In this document: piece after piece, positions 9,582-17,701 of the stretch
Position numbering within the stretch: the stretch's first letter is position 1
Layout: every line of letters begins with the position of its first letter
Assembly: GCA_031384695.1 (NCBI GenBank)
Contig: JANNAV010000073.1
Coordinates: 12,265-76,264 of the forward strand
Length of the DNA: 64,000 nucleotides
Reading direction: 5' to 3'
Source: JANNAV01 sp031384695
Lineage (GTDB): Bacteria; Pseudomonadota; Alphaproteobacteria; Rhodobacterales; Rhodobacteraceae
Position numbers and translations under genes: made by a program
The notes under the pieces: model-generated
Told to the model about the DNA's origin: nothing
Seen by the model: only the letters and a program-made list of their open reading frames with translations
The model's database searches: none

Positions 9582-10529
9582 ATGGGGCAGGCCGTGAGCG
9601 CAACAAAAGACCGCACGATTGCGGCGGCTGGCCTGATCTTTGTCTATGCGATGATGATCGGTTATACCGATAATTATGTGCGGGTGATCGCGGCGGAGGC
9701 CGGGCTTTGGCAGTTTCACCTGACGCGGACGGTGATGGCGATGGCGCTTTTGGGGCTGGCGGCGGTGCCGATGGGCCTGCGCTTGCGCCCGGTTCGGCTG
9801 CGGGCGGTGATCGGTCGGTCGGCGATTCATGGGTTGGCGATGGTGATCTATTTTGGCTCGCTGGCGTTTCTGCCGGTGGCGCTGGTGGCGGCGGGGCTGT
9901 TCACGGCGCCGATCTGGGTGCTGCTGATCTCGCGCTTTGCGTTCGGCCAGGCCATTGGCCCGGTTCGGATATTCGCGGTGTTGCTGGGGTTCGCGGGCGT
10001 GGTTCTGGTGCTGGGGCCGGAGGCGGTTTCCGGGGCATCGCTGGCGGCGTTGCTGCCGGTGCTTGCCGGGGTGATGTATGCGATGGGCAATATCGCCACC
10101 CGGCAGTTTTGCGCCGCAGAAAGTGCCGAGACGCTGCTGGCGGGTTTTTTCATCGCTTTGGGGGTGATCGGGGCGATTGGCATGGCGGTGCTGACGCTGC
10201 ATCCGGTGGCGGTGCCCGAGGGGGCGGCAGGGTTCTTGCAGCGCGGCGCGGTGTGGCCGGGGCAGGGGTTCTGGTTCTGGACGTTCGTGCAGGCGGCGGG
10301 CTCGCTGATCGGGGTGGGGATGATGATCCGGGCCTATCAGATCACCGATGCGGGGCGGGCCTCGGTGCTGGAATACGTGATCCTGCCGGCCTCGGCGTTC
10401 TGGGGCTATGTGCTTTGGGGCGAGACGCTGGAGCGGGGGGCGGTGGCGGGAATGGGGTTGATCGTGGCGGCGGGGGTGGTGATTGCGCTGCGGGCGCGGG
10501 CGCAGGAGGTGCAGGCGGTGCGGGGTTAA
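9582..10529 (+). CDS. DMT-superfamily (EamA) transporter
   Basis: About 315 aa with roughly ten hydrophobic helices in two EamA repeats, e.g. AAGLIFVYAMMIGY, LPVLAGVMYAMGNIATRQF and ASVLEYVILPASAFWGY (typical of the second repeat). It is an inner-membrane metabolite or drug exporter of unknown substrate. The ATG at 9582 has AAGGGTGAGG just upstream; a GTG at 9576 is in frame. The stop overlaps the convergent thymidine kinase stop by 4 nt. Confidence 0.88.
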   Translation: MGQAVSATKDRTIAAAGLIFVYAMMIGYTDNYVRVIAAEAGLWQFHLTRTVMAMALLGLAAVPMGLRLRPVRLRAVIGRSAIHGLAMVIYFGSLAFLPVALVAAGLFTAPIWVLLISRFAFGQAIGPVRIFAVLLGFAGVVLVLGPEAVSGASLAALLPVLAGVMYAMGNIATRQFCAAESAETLLAGFFIALGVIGAIGMAVLTLHPVAVPEGAAGFLQRGAVWPGQGFWFWTFVQAAGSLIGVGMMIRAYQITDAGRASVLEYVILPASAFWGYVLWGETLERGAVAGMGLIVAAGVVIALRARAQEVQAVRG

Positions 10530-11104
10530 CCTTCCACCGCCGCACGCCAGTGCCTACGGCAGAGCGAGACGTAGGTTTCGTTGCCACCGATCTGCACCTG
10601 CTCGCCGTCTTGCAGGGCGCGGCCATCGGGGCCACGGCGGATCACCATGGTGGCTTTGCGCCCGCAGGCGCAGATGGTGCGGACCTCGCGCATCTCGTCG
10701 GCCCAGGCCAGCAGGGCGGCGGAACCGGGAAAGAGATTGCCCTGAAAATCCACCCTGAGGCCGTAGCACATCACCGGCACGCCCAGATCATCGACGGCGC
10801 GGGCCAGTTGCCAGACCTGCGCCTGACTGAGAAACTGCGCCTCGTCGATAAAGACGCAGGCGATTTTGGTTTGGGAAAACCGCAGCTTAAGCTTGGCGAA
10901 CAGATCCTCGCCGACGGCAAAGGTATCCGCCGCCTCGCCGATGCCGATGCGCGAGGCGATGCGGCCATCGCCCGCGCGGTGATCAAGCTGGGCGGTGACC
11001 AGATAGGTCTGCATCCCCCCCTCGCGGTAGTTGTGCGAGGCTTGCAGCAGCGAGGTTGATTTGCCCGCGTTCATGGTGGAATAGTGAAAATAAAGCTTGG
11101 CCAT
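10526..11104 (-). CDS. tdk: Thymidine kinase
   Basis: Phosphorylates thymidine (and deoxyuridine) to dTMP/dUMP. 192 aa, type II. Walker A is STMNAGKSTSLL near residue 10 and Walker B is VFIDEAQFL near residue 88. The zinc site is TICACGRKA plus SLCRRHW. The start gives the canonical MAKLYFHYSTMNAGKS. It lies a few kilobases from the cdd-deoA-deoB-add-upp operon, acting in the anabolic direction opposite to DeoA. Confidence 0.96.
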   Translation of the reverse strand: MAKLYFHYSTMNAGKSTSLLQASHNYREGGMQTYLVTAQLDHRAGDGRIASRIGIGEAADTFAVGEDLFAKLKLRFSQTKIACVFIDEAQFLSQAQVWQLARAVDDLGVPVMCYGLRVDFQGNLFPGSAALLAWADEMREVRTICACGRKATMVIRRGPDGRALQDGEQVQIGGNETYVSLCRRHWRAAVEG

Positions 11105-11427
11105 GCAAGCTTTTAACCAAGCATGGCGCAGCAGCGCAAGCCTGCGTGAAGCGGCGCCGGGGTTGCGCGGCGACAGGGCACGCGGATGTTGTCGGGCCGG
11201 GGCACGGCTGATAGGTGTGGGGCCCGCCGCGCTATGGAGACTGCCTTTTGCAAGGCAGACGCGCGGCGGACCCCCACCCAAAACCAGCGCTGGGGACGCC
11301 GGACACTCTTTACACATCCGGTTGCCCGGAACGCCTTTATGAATGACAAACTGTTGCAGGCGGATTAATGGGAAAAGATGTAGTGATTTCCCCGGTGCGG
11401 GACCAGATGGGGAAGTAAGGGCGGGGT
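11105..11427. other. Intergenic region tdk / CII-like gene
   Basis: 323 nt between divergent genes. It contains a long two-part stem-loop at 11217-11277 (separate entry) and a more A/T-rich stretch with ATTAATGGGAAAAGATGTAG just before the 11428 gene, where its promoter should be. No convincing coding frame. Confidence 0.5.
11217..11277. other. Long compound stem-loop of unknown role
   Basis: The outer stem is 9 perfect pairs (CCGCCGCGC at 11224-11232 with GCGCGGCGG at 11261-11269), extended by GTGGGG/CCCCAC. The inner hairpin is CTGCCTT-TTGC-AAGGCAG (11241-11258). There is no T-run on either side, so it is not a standard terminator. It may be a structured 5' leader of tdk on the minus strand, a small RNA, or a protein-binding repeat. 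Confidence 0.5.
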
Positions 11428-11880
11428 ATGAGCAGTCAAAGCTATCTCAAGAAACACAGCGAGGCCCTTGTCAAGGATGTGGGAATCGAGGCGGCCTGCC
11501 GGTTGACGGGCAAATCCAAGGCGACGCTGGGGCGGTATTATTCGGATTCCGACGAGCATGACGACCGGTTCATGCCGATTGATGTGGTGGCGCAACTGGA
11601 AGCAGCGGCGCGGTTTCCGCATGTGACGGCGGCGCTGGCCGATTTGCGCGGCATCACGCTGAGCTATGACGCGGAAAAGCGCAATGCGCCGACCAAGGGG
11701 GTCAATCAGGATGTGGTGGCGCTGGCGCAGCGGTTTGCCATGCTGATGGGCGAGTATAATCAGGCGATTGGCGATGGGGTGATCTCGGTTAACGAGGCCA
11801 AGAAGATGTTGCGGGAAACCCTTGCTATTCAACAGGTTCTGCTGGAGATGAAGCTTAATCTGGAAGACGAGGTGAGCTGA
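11428..11880 (+). CDS. Small regulator resembling phage CII/CP76-type proteins
   Basis: 150 aa, no signal peptide or membrane segment. The N-terminal half looks like a helix-turn-helix-type DNA binder (VGIEAACRLTGKSKATLGRYY near residues 18-38), followed by MPIDVVAQLEAAARFPHVTA, the layout of phage regulatory CII/CP76-like proteins that pair an HTH with a 'choose-by-class' helix. The C-terminal third (RETLAIQQVLLEMKLNLED) is predicted helical and may mediate oligomerisation. No other phage gene is nearby, so it is probably a domesticated regulator. It is followed directly by a stem-loop. Confidence 0.5.
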   Translation: MSSQSYLKKHSEALVKDVGIEAACRLTGKSKATLGRYYSDSDEHDDRFMPIDVVAQLEAAARFPHVTAALADLRGITLSYDAEKRNAPTKGVNQDVVALAQRFAMLMGEYNQAIGDGVISVNEAKKMLRETLAIQQVLLEMKLNLEDEVS

Positions 11881-11906
11881 AGGCTGCGGTTTTTGTCGCA
11901 GCCTTC
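11879..11906. terminator. Stem-loop between convergent genes
   Basis: GAAGGCTGCG and CGCAGCCTTC are perfect 10-bp arms around an 8-nt loop GTTTTTGT. It overlaps the stop of the upstream gene and lies 10 nt from the stop of the convergent helicase gene. It probably ends transcription from both sides, although neither strand has a classic trailing T-run. Confidence 0.65.
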
Positions 11907-11915
11907 AGGCGATTT

Positions 11916-13268
11916 TCAGCTTGGGCGGCGCTGGGGCGCGCGGGCTTTCGCACCTTCGGGACGGCGGGGGGCGAAGCTGCCGCCTTGGGGTTTGGGGGCC
12001 GATGGGCGGCCTGCGCCGGGCTTTTGGCCTTGCGGGCGCGCGGCGGGTTTGGAGCCTTGTTTCTGGCCGCCTGCATGGACCGGACGCTGGCCGCGATTCT
12101 GCCCCGGTTTTGGCGCTGCGGCCACGATATCGGCGGCCCAAGGCGCGCCTGCCAGAATTGGGATCTGCTTTTTCAGCATCTTTTCAATGGCTTGCAACTC
12201 TCCCATTTCAGCAGGGGCGCAGAAGGCGACAGCGGTGCCATCGGCCCCGGCGCGGGCGGTGCGGCCGATGCGGTGCACGTAGTTTTCTGGCACGTTGGGC
12301 ATCTCGTAGTTGTAAACATGCCGCACGCCCGGAATGTCGATGCCGCGCGCGGCCACATCGGTGGCGACCAGCACATCAAGGTCGCCGTTGCGGAATTCGG
12401 TCAGGGTGCGGTCACGCTGGCTTTGGCTTTTGTTGCCATGGATCGAGCCCGCCTTGAACCCCCAGGACACCAGCAATTTCATAAGCTTTTCAGAGCCATG
12501 CTTGGTGCGCCCGAACACCAGCGCCTGCTCGGTCGGATGGCCCTTGAGGTAGGTTTCCAGCAGTTTGGCCTTATCGCTGTTGGGGATGTAATGCACGCCC
12601 TGCACGATCTTTTCGATCGGCTTGCCGGGGGCTGCGACCTGTACCTTGACCGGATCGCGCAGGTAGGTGCCGGCCAGTTCCTCGATATCCTTTGGCATGG
12701 TGGCCGAGAACAAAAGAGTCTGCCTTTTCAGGGGGATATGCTTGGCAATTTTGCGCAGGGAGTGGATGAAACCCATGTCGAGCATGTGATCAGCCTCGTC
12801 CAGAACCAGATAGCCGGTCATCTGCAACGACACCGCGTTCCGCTCCAGCAGGTCGATCAGGCGGCCGGGGGTGGCGACGAGGATATCGGCACCGCGCGCG
12901 AGGCGTTCGGTTTGCTTGAAAATCGAGGCGCCGCCGACGACCGTGGCCACTTTAACAGCCGTGCCTTTGGTGAAAACCTCAAGGTTATCAGCGATTTGGG
13001 TGACAAGTTCGCGGGTGGGGGCAAGGATCAGGGCGCGCACGTTGCGGGGGCCGGGCGGGTGGCCGATATCGAGCAGGCGGTGCAGCAGGGGCAGGCCGAA
13101 AGCGGCGGTTTTGCCGGTGCCGGTTTGCGCCAGACCCATCACATCACGCCCCGCCATGATATGCGGGATCGCCTGCACCTGAATCGGGCTTGGCAGTTTG
13201 AGAAGGGTTTTCTCCAGGCTTTTCAGGATCTTGGGCGAAAGCCCGAGGTCTTCGAACGTGGTCATCAT
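11916..13268 (-). CDS. DEAD-box ATP-dependent RNA helicase (RhlE-like)
   Basis: 450 aa. The motifs run in order: Q-motif with FEDLGLSP, motif I AQTGTGKTAAF, Ia PTRELVTQIA, Ib ATPGRLIDLL, II VLDEADHML, III FSATMP, then VFGRTKHGSEKL, IV-VI region ATDVAARGIDIP and YVHRIGRTARAG. The last ~75 residues are a basic Gly/Gln/Pro/Arg-rich tail (repeated GQK, RPS), typical of RhlE-type helicases and likely to bind RNA. Role: ribosome assembly and RNA unwinding, often cold-linked. Two adjacent ATGs (13268, 13265) are possible starts after GGAAAG. Confidence 0.93.
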   Translation of the reverse strand: MMTTFEDLGLSPKILKSLEKTLLKLPSPIQVQAIPHIMAGRDVMGLAQTGTGKTAAFGLPLLHRLLDIGHPPGPRNVRALILAPTRELVTQIADNLEVFTKGTAVKVATVVGGASIFKQTERLARGADILVATPGRLIDLLERNAVSLQMTGYLVLDEADHMLDMGFIHSLRKIAKHIPLKRQTLLFSATMPKDIEELAGTYLRDPVKVQVAAPGKPIEKIVQGVHYIPNSDKAKLLETYLKGHPTEQALVFGRTKHGSEKLMKLLVSWGFKAGSIHGNKSQSQRDRTLTEFRNGDLDVLVATDVAARGIDIPGVRHVYNYEMPNVPENYVHRIGRTARAGADGTAVAFCAPAEMGELQAIEKMLKKQIPILAGAPWAADIVAAAPKPGQNRGQRPVHAGGQKQGSKPAARPQGQKPGAGRPSAPKPQGGSFAPRRPEGAKARAPQRRPS

Positions 13269-13590
13269 TGTCTTTCCGGCGGCACCATAGCCGCCTGCCG
13301 AACCCGCAGGATGCGGGGTGGCGATGGGTGTGCTGCATGCCCTCGCCTATGGCGGATGCCAAGGGCCGTGCGTGCAGCGGAACCCCTGCGTGCGGTGGGA
13401 ACCAAACTCCGGGCCTTACACATGCTCACGCGGCACGGGCACTCGGATAGGGGGGCAAATGGCGGATATCGGGGGATATGTCAAGGGCGGTTGGGGGATG
13501 CAGGCAGCCATGCACCGGCCATGCATACGGTGAATGCAGAAATTTTTAGGGAATTTTTCGCAGGATGGGGCGTGGATCAGGAGGAACGGG
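13269..13590. other. Intergenic region helicase / BrnA-like gene
   Basis: 322 nt between divergent genes. It holds a dyad-rich 24-nt motif at 13507-13530 (GCCATGCACCGGCCATGCAT plus ACGG) with a near copy at 58394-58417, and an A/T-rich stretch AAATTTTTAGGGAATTTTT at 13541-13559 that could be promoter DNA. Neither a BrnT toxin gene nor any other convincing ORF is present. Confidence 0.5.
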
Positions 13591-14061
13591 ATGGTTGACC
13601 TTACCAAGCAGACGCCGAAGCAGCGGGCGAATTATCACTTTATGACGGATGCGATGCGGCGGCTGGAATGGGATTTGCATCATCATATCGAGGCCACCTC
13701 GCGGATACCCGATGAGTGGCACGAGATTGCCAAGACCCGCGCGCCGCAGGGCAAGCAGCGGATCACGATGGCGGTGGACCGCGATGTGCTGCGGTTTTTC
13801 CGCTCGATGGGTGCGGGGTATCAGCCGCGCCTGAACGAGGTGCTGCGCAGTTACATGCATGCGCGGCTGGCAGGCGTGATCCGGGGGGCGGAGACCATGG
13901 CGCATCACCGGCGGGCGGAGGCCTATCACGAGGGCGAGCGGCCGGGTTGGGGCGATACGATGCGGCAGATGGGGGAGGATCATGCGATGGACCCGCAGGA
14001 TCAGGAGGCCGAGGGGATGGAGCGGGTGCGGGAGCGGGCGAAGCTGCAGGGGTTGGAGTGA
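13591..14061 (+). CDS. BrnA-like antitoxin family protein (orphan)
   Basis: 156 aa. The core QRITMAVDRDVLRFFRSMG and YQPRLNEVLRSYMHARL (residues ~65-105) match the ribbon-helix-helix DNA-binding region of BrnA/DUF4415 antitoxins. The start has a perfect AGGAGG at 13578-13583. BrnA normally follows and neutralises the BrnT ribonuclease toxin, but no brnT is present on either side. The protein is also longer than ordinary BrnA, with a 60-residue N-terminal part (MVDLTKQTPKQRANYHFM) and an acidic/charged C-terminus. It may be a stand-alone regulator. Confidence 0.65.
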   Translation: MVDLTKQTPKQRANYHFMTDAMRRLEWDLHHHIEATSRIPDEWHEIAKTRAPQGKQRITMAVDRDVLRFFRSMGAGYQPRLNEVLRSYMHARLAGVIRGAETMAHHRRAEAYHEGERPGWGDTMRQMGEDHAMDPQDQEAEGMERVRERAKLQGLE

Positions 14062-14215
14062 GGGGGGGGGCGGACCGATCTTGGACACTCTCCGGGAGAG
14101 AGTTTCCCGGGACGTTGGCCATAAGGCGGAACGCCGTTGGGCAAGGGATTGTCGGCAATCGAGGCGGTTGGGCAAATCGGGGCGCGGCTGCCTGGGCTGG
14201 TGCGTTTACGCGCCT

Positions 14216-14300
14216 GCCCGTTCAATCAGATGGGGGGCAGGCAGGCGCGGCCGCCGGGGCGATGGCCCCTTGCTTGATTGAAATCAAATCGGGCAAGGGA
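14216..14300. repeat. 85-bp intergenic element, copy A
   Basis: Aligns without gaps to 57384-57468 with about four mismatches. It contains three dyads: GCCC..GGGGGGC-type, GGGGCGATGGCCCC, and CCCTTGC..GCAAGGG enclosing TTGATTGAAATCAA. It sits 12 nt from the metR stop; copy B sits 44 nt from the GntR-gene stop, in the same orientation relative to the regulator gene. Confidence 0.75.
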
Positions 14301-14311
14301 GAAGGGCGGTT

Positions 14312-15217
14312 TTAGCTGCGTTGCAGTTTCACCGGCTCGGAGCGGGCCAGTTTCAGGAAATGCGCCATGAAGGGTTTGGCGGCATCTTCGCTGCGGGTGG
14401 CGGCGTAGAGGCGTTTGGTGATGGTTTGGGGGCCGAGGGGGCGGGTGATGTAATCGGGGTTGCGGCGGACCTCGCGCAGCACCCAGTCGGGCAGCACGGC
14501 CACGCCGCGATTGGAGCCTACCAGCATCAGGATCACGGCGGTCAACTCGGCGGTGCGCTGGGCGCGGGGTTCGATCTTGGCGGGGGTCAGCAGTTCGGTG
14601 AAGATATCCAGTTTGTCGCGGGTGACGGGGTAGGTGATCAGGGTTTGATCGAGGAAATGTTCGGCCAGGATCACCGGATGCGCCGTGAGCGGGTGAGAGG
14701 CTGCGGCAAGGAAGGTGGGGTGGTAATCGAACAGCGGGTTATAGGTGATCTCGGGGATCGGCACCGGGTTGGACGAGATCACGAGGTCCACATCTTCGCG
14801 GTTCAGCGCGGGCAGGGCATCAAAGGCGAGGCCGGCACGGATATCGACATCCACCTCGGGCCAGGCGTGGCGGAACATTTCCAGCACCGGGAACAGCCAG
14901 TCAAAACAGGCGTGGCATTCGATGGCGATGTGCAGCCGGCCGGTCTTGCCCGATTGCAGCGCGCGGAACTCATCCTCCAGCGCCGCGATTTCGGGCAGCA
15001 GGCGCTCGGCTACGCGCAGCATGCGGATGCCTGCGGAGGAAAGCCGCATCGGTTTGGAGCGGCGCACAAACAACTCCATCCCAACCTGATCTTCCAGCGA
15101 TGCCACCTGATGCGACAGGGCGGACTGGGTCATGTTCATGGTTTCGGCGGCCCGCGCGAGGCCGCCCGCGTGCTGGATGGCGCGGATGGTGCGGAGATGG
15201 CGGAGTTCGATGTACAT
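14312..15217 (-). CDS. metR: LysR-type regulator of methionine genes
   Basis: 301 aa. N-terminal winged HTH (HAGGLARAAETMNMTQSALS) and the LysR effector domain. MetR features are LHIAIECHACFDWLFPVLE (IECH-C motif shared with enterobacterial MetR), LIYP-like LITYPVTRDKLDIF and GVAVLPDWVL. MetR of E. coli uses homocysteine as coeffector; the same is inferred here. It is divergent from metF, with half-sites of a likely operator between them. The 85-bp repeat lies just beyond its stop. Confidence 0.88.
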   Translation of the reverse strand: MYIELRHLRTIRAIQHAGGLARAAETMNMTQSALSHQVASLEDQVGMELFVRRSKPMRLSSAGIRMLRVAERLLPEIAALEDEFRALQSGKTGRLHIAIECHACFDWLFPVLEMFRHAWPEVDVDIRAGLAFDALPALNREDVDLVISSNPVPIPEITYNPLFDYHPTFLAAASHPLTAHPVILAEHFLDQTLITYPVTRDKLDIFTELLTPAKIEPRAQRTAELTAVILMLVGSNRGVAVLPDWVLREVRRNPDYITRPLGPQTITKRLYAATRSEDAAKPFMAHFLKLARSEPVKLQRS

Positions 15218-15237
15218 GCGGTGGCCTCATGTTGATC

Positions 15238-15280
15238 TTGAGAATTATGAATTTGTCTCACATATAAAATGGTGAGACAA
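15238..15280. promoter_or_regulatory. Likely MetR operator between metR and metF
   Basis: TTGTCTCAC (15253-15261) and GTGAGACAA (15272-15280) are a perfect 9-bp inverted repeat with a 10-nt A/T-rich spacer. A third half-site TTGAGA lies at 15238-15243. Overlapping dyads in a divergent LysR/target promoter are the usual arrangement of this family. It differs from the enterobacterial MetR consensus, so the assignment is by position. Confidence 0.65.
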
Positions 15281-15308
15281 GGGGGGAAGCCTGTGAGGAG
15301 CCATTGTC

Positions 15309-16199
15309 ATGACCTGTAAGACCCCGACCCGTAAAACTCTGCCGCGCGTGTCGTTCGAGTTTTTCCCGCCGCAAACGCTGGATGCGTCATTCCGGCTGTT
15401 TGAAGCGGTGCAGATGCTGGCGCCACTGGGGCCGGAGTTCGTGTCGGTGACTTACGGGGCCGGGGGTGCGACGCGCAAGCTGACGCAGGATGCGGTGGGG
15501 CTGATCGGGCGCAATTACGGGGTGAATGTTGCGGCACATCTGACCTGTGTGGACGCCAGCCGGGCCGAGACGCTGGCGGTGGCCGAGGGGTTTGCCGAAG
15601 CCGGGGTGCGCGAGATCGTGGCCCTGCGCGGCGATGCGCCGAAGGGGGCGGTGCGGTTTGCGCCTGCGCCCGACGGCTTTGCCAGTTCGGTGGAACTTGT
15701 GGAGGCGCTGGCGCGGACCGGCAAGTTCAGGATCCGGGTGGCGGCCTATGCCGAGCGGCATCCCGATGCGGCCGACGCTCTGGCTGATGTGCGCTGGCTG
15801 AAGCGCAAGATTGATGCGGGGGCATCAAGTGCGATCACCCAGTTTTTCTTTGAGGCTGAAACCTTCCTGCGGTTCCGCGATCTGTGTGTGAAAGAGGGCA
15901 TCAACGCGCCGGTCATTCCGGGGATTTTGCCGGTGCAGGGCTGGGAGGGGGTCAAGCGGTTCGCGGCGCGTTGTGGGGCCTCGATCCCGGTGCGGGTGGC
16001 CGAGGGCTATGAGCGGGCAGTGCGCGACGGGCGCGAGGCGCTGATGTCTTTGGCGCAATGCGTGGGCCTGTGCGACCGGCTGGTGTCGGAAGGGGTGGAG
16101 GATCTGCATTTCTACACCCTGAACCGGCCCGGCCTCACGCGCGAGGTGGTGCGGGTATTGGGAATCGCGCCACAGGTGGCGTTGGAAAAGGTCGCCTGA
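15309..16199 (+). CDS. metF: Methylenetetrahydrofolate reductase
   Basis: Reduces 5,10-methylene-THF to 5-methyl-THF, the methyl donor for methionine synthesis. 296 aa, FAD-dependent TIM barrel. VSFEFFPP, FVSVTYGAGGATR, VAAHLTCVD and IVALRGDAPKG are diagnostic. The ATG follows AGGAG at 15296-15300. Control by the divergent metR is expected from the layout. Confidence 0.97.
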   Translation: MTCKTPTRKTLPRVSFEFFPPQTLDASFRLFEAVQMLAPLGPEFVSVTYGAGGATRKLTQDAVGLIGRNYGVNVAAHLTCVDASRAETLAVAEGFAEAGVREIVALRGDAPKGAVRFAPAPDGFASSVELVEALARTGKFRIRVAAYAERHPDAADALADVRWLKRKIDAGASSAITQFFFEAETFLRFRDLCVKEGINAPVIPGILPVQGWEGVKRFAARCGASIPVRVAEGYERAVRDGREALMSLAQCVGLCDRLVSEGVEDLHFYTLNRPGLTREVVRVLGIAPQVALEKVA

Positions 16200-16243
16200 G
16201 CCGGCAACGTTCGTCCCTGACGGCTGGCTAGACTGTGGCGATC

Positions 16244-16306
16244 TGCGCGCATCCCGCCCCTCCCCACACGGTTTGGGGGGCGTGGTGCGCGCCTTTTTGT
16301 TTTTGG
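16244..16306 (+). terminator. Terminator after metF
   Basis: A long stem (GCGCGCA..TGCGCGC, GCCCC..GGGGC and CCCC..GGGG around a CACACGGTTT loop) followed by TTTTTGTTTTTGG. Confidence 0.85.
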
Positions 16307-16327
16307 TTTGGCGGCGCGGGCGCCTGA

Positions 16328-16410
16328 AGCGGGGGGCTTACCAGCCCCCCAAAGCATTGGCTGGCCAATGCTTTCCCCCCCGGTGGATATTTGTGCAGAG
16401 AAGAAGCCGG
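16328..16410. repeat. Compound repeat: two hairpins plus GGTGGATATTTG element
   Basis: In order: AGCGGGGGGCT-TACC-AGCCCCCC, AAAGCATTGG-CTGG-CCAATGCTTT and CCCCCCGGTGGATATTTGTG..AGAAGAAG. The last part is a member of the short family also seen at 26187 and 38984. No coding frame is convincing between the metF terminator and aroQ. Confidence 0.65.
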
Positions 16411-16496
16411 AGCGGCTGTGCGGGATTGCGCGGGATGGTTTGCCTGCGCGCGCGGATCGGCTATGCTGGGCGGATGTTTGCAGAAGGACGCGGCGC

Positions 16497-16937
16497 GTGA
16501 AGCCCATATATGTTTTGAACGGCCCAAATCTGAACCTGCTTGGCTTGCGGCAGCCCGAGATTTACGGGCGGGAAACGCTTGAGGATGTGGGGGCGGCGCT
16601 GGCCGATCTGGCGGAGGAGTTGGGCGTCGCGGTGCGGATGTTGCAATCCAACCACGAGGGGCAACTGGTGGATTGGGTGCAGGAGGCGCGGGGGGCGGCC
16701 TCGGGCATCATCATCAATCCGGGGGCCTATAGCCACAGCTCGATTGCCATACTGGACGCGCTGAACGCCTATGAGGGGCCGGTGCTGGAGGTGCATATCT
16801 CGAACATCCACAAGCGCGAGGCGTTCCGGCACCATTCGTATGTGTCGGGGCGGGCGGAGGGGGTAATCGCGGGGTTTGGAGTGGAAGGCTATCTGCTGGC
16901 GCTGCGGCGGATGGCATCGCTGGTGGGCAAGGGATGA
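16497..16937 (+). CDS. aroQ: 3-dehydroquinate dehydratase, type II
   Basis: Third step of the shikimate pathway. 146 aa. [19 protein letters not shown] carries the catalytic Tyr, [17 protein letters not shown] and [18 protein letters not shown] the His and Arg of the type II active site. The start is a GTG with AGAAGGA 9 nt upstream; no ATG fits the N-terminus. Its stop overlaps the start of the next gene, so it heads a coupled four-gene set. Confidence 0.96.
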   Translation: MKPIYVLNGPNLNLLGLRQPEIYGRETLEDVGAALADLAEELGVAVRMLQSNHEGQLVDWVQEARGAASGIIINPGAYSHSSIAILDALNAYEGPVLEVHISNIHKREAFRHHSYVSGRAEGVIAGFGVEGYLLALRRMASLVGKG

Positions 16938-17701
16938 TGTTGCCGGTGAATGCGTTCAAGCGGGCGCTGGCGGAGGGGCGGCCGCAGTTCGGCTTGTGGA
17001 ACTCGCTGCCCGGCCCGGTGGTGGCGGAGGTGCTGGCGGGGGCGGGGTATGACTGGCTGGTGATCGACACCGAGCATGCGCTGACCGATGTGCCCGACAC
17101 CATGGCGATGATGCAGGCGATGGCGCCTTATCCGGTGTCGGTGGCGGTGCGGCCTGCGAGCAACGATGCGGTGCTGATCAAGCGGCTGTTGGATCTGGGG
17201 GCGCAGACGCTGATCATCCCTTATGTGCAGAACGCGGCTGAGGCGCGGGCGGCGGTGGCGGCGATGCGCTATGCGCCGCGCGGCATCCGGGGCGTTGCGG
17301 GGATGACGCGGGCCAGCCGGTTTGGCGCGGTTCAGGGCTATGTGCAGCAGGCGGAGGCGGAGTTGTGCCTGATCGTGCAGGTGGAAACCGCCGAGGCTTT
17401 GGCGCAGATCGAGGCGATTGCGGCGGTGGACGGGGTGGACGGGCTGTTCATCGGGCCTGCGGATCTTGCCGCCTCGATGGGGCATGGCGGCAATGCGGGG
17501 CATCCTGAGGTGGTGGCTGCGATTGAGGCTGCGATCAAGCGGATTGTGGCGGCGGGCAAGCCTGCGGGGATTTTGACGCTGGACCCGGCCTTCGCGCGGG
17601 TTTGCATCGGCTGGGGCACGCGGTTTACCGCCTTGGGGATGGATATTGCGTTGCTGGCGGCAGCGGCGCGCGGGTTGGTGGCGGGGTTTCGCGGCCCGTG
17701 A
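16934..17701 (+). CDS. HpcH/HpaI-family class II aldolase
   Basis: 255 aa. [20 protein letters not shown] at the N-terminus, [12 protein letters not shown] (catalytic His), VRPASND, and the metal site [15 protein letters not shown] plus [12 protein letters not shown] define the HpaI/GarL type. These enzymes cleave or form 2-keto-3-deoxy or 4-hydroxy-2-oxo acids with pyruvate as one half. The actual substrate is unknown. Two ATGs (16934, 16937) are possible. It overlaps the preceding aroQ and following ligase gene, suggesting one functional unit. Confidence 0.88.
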   Translation: MMLPVNAFKRALAEGRPQFGLWNSLPGPVVAEVLAGAGYDWLVIDTEHALTDVPDTMAMMQAMAPYPVSVAVRPASNDAVLIKRLLDLGAQTLIIPYVQNAAEARAAVAAMRYAPRGIRGVAGMTRASRFGAVQGYVQQAEAELCLIVQVETAEALAQIEAIAAVDGVDGLFIGPADLAASMGHGGNAGHPEVVAAIEAAIKRIVAAGKPAGILTLDPAFARVCIGWGTRFTALGMDIALLAAAARGLVAGFRGP

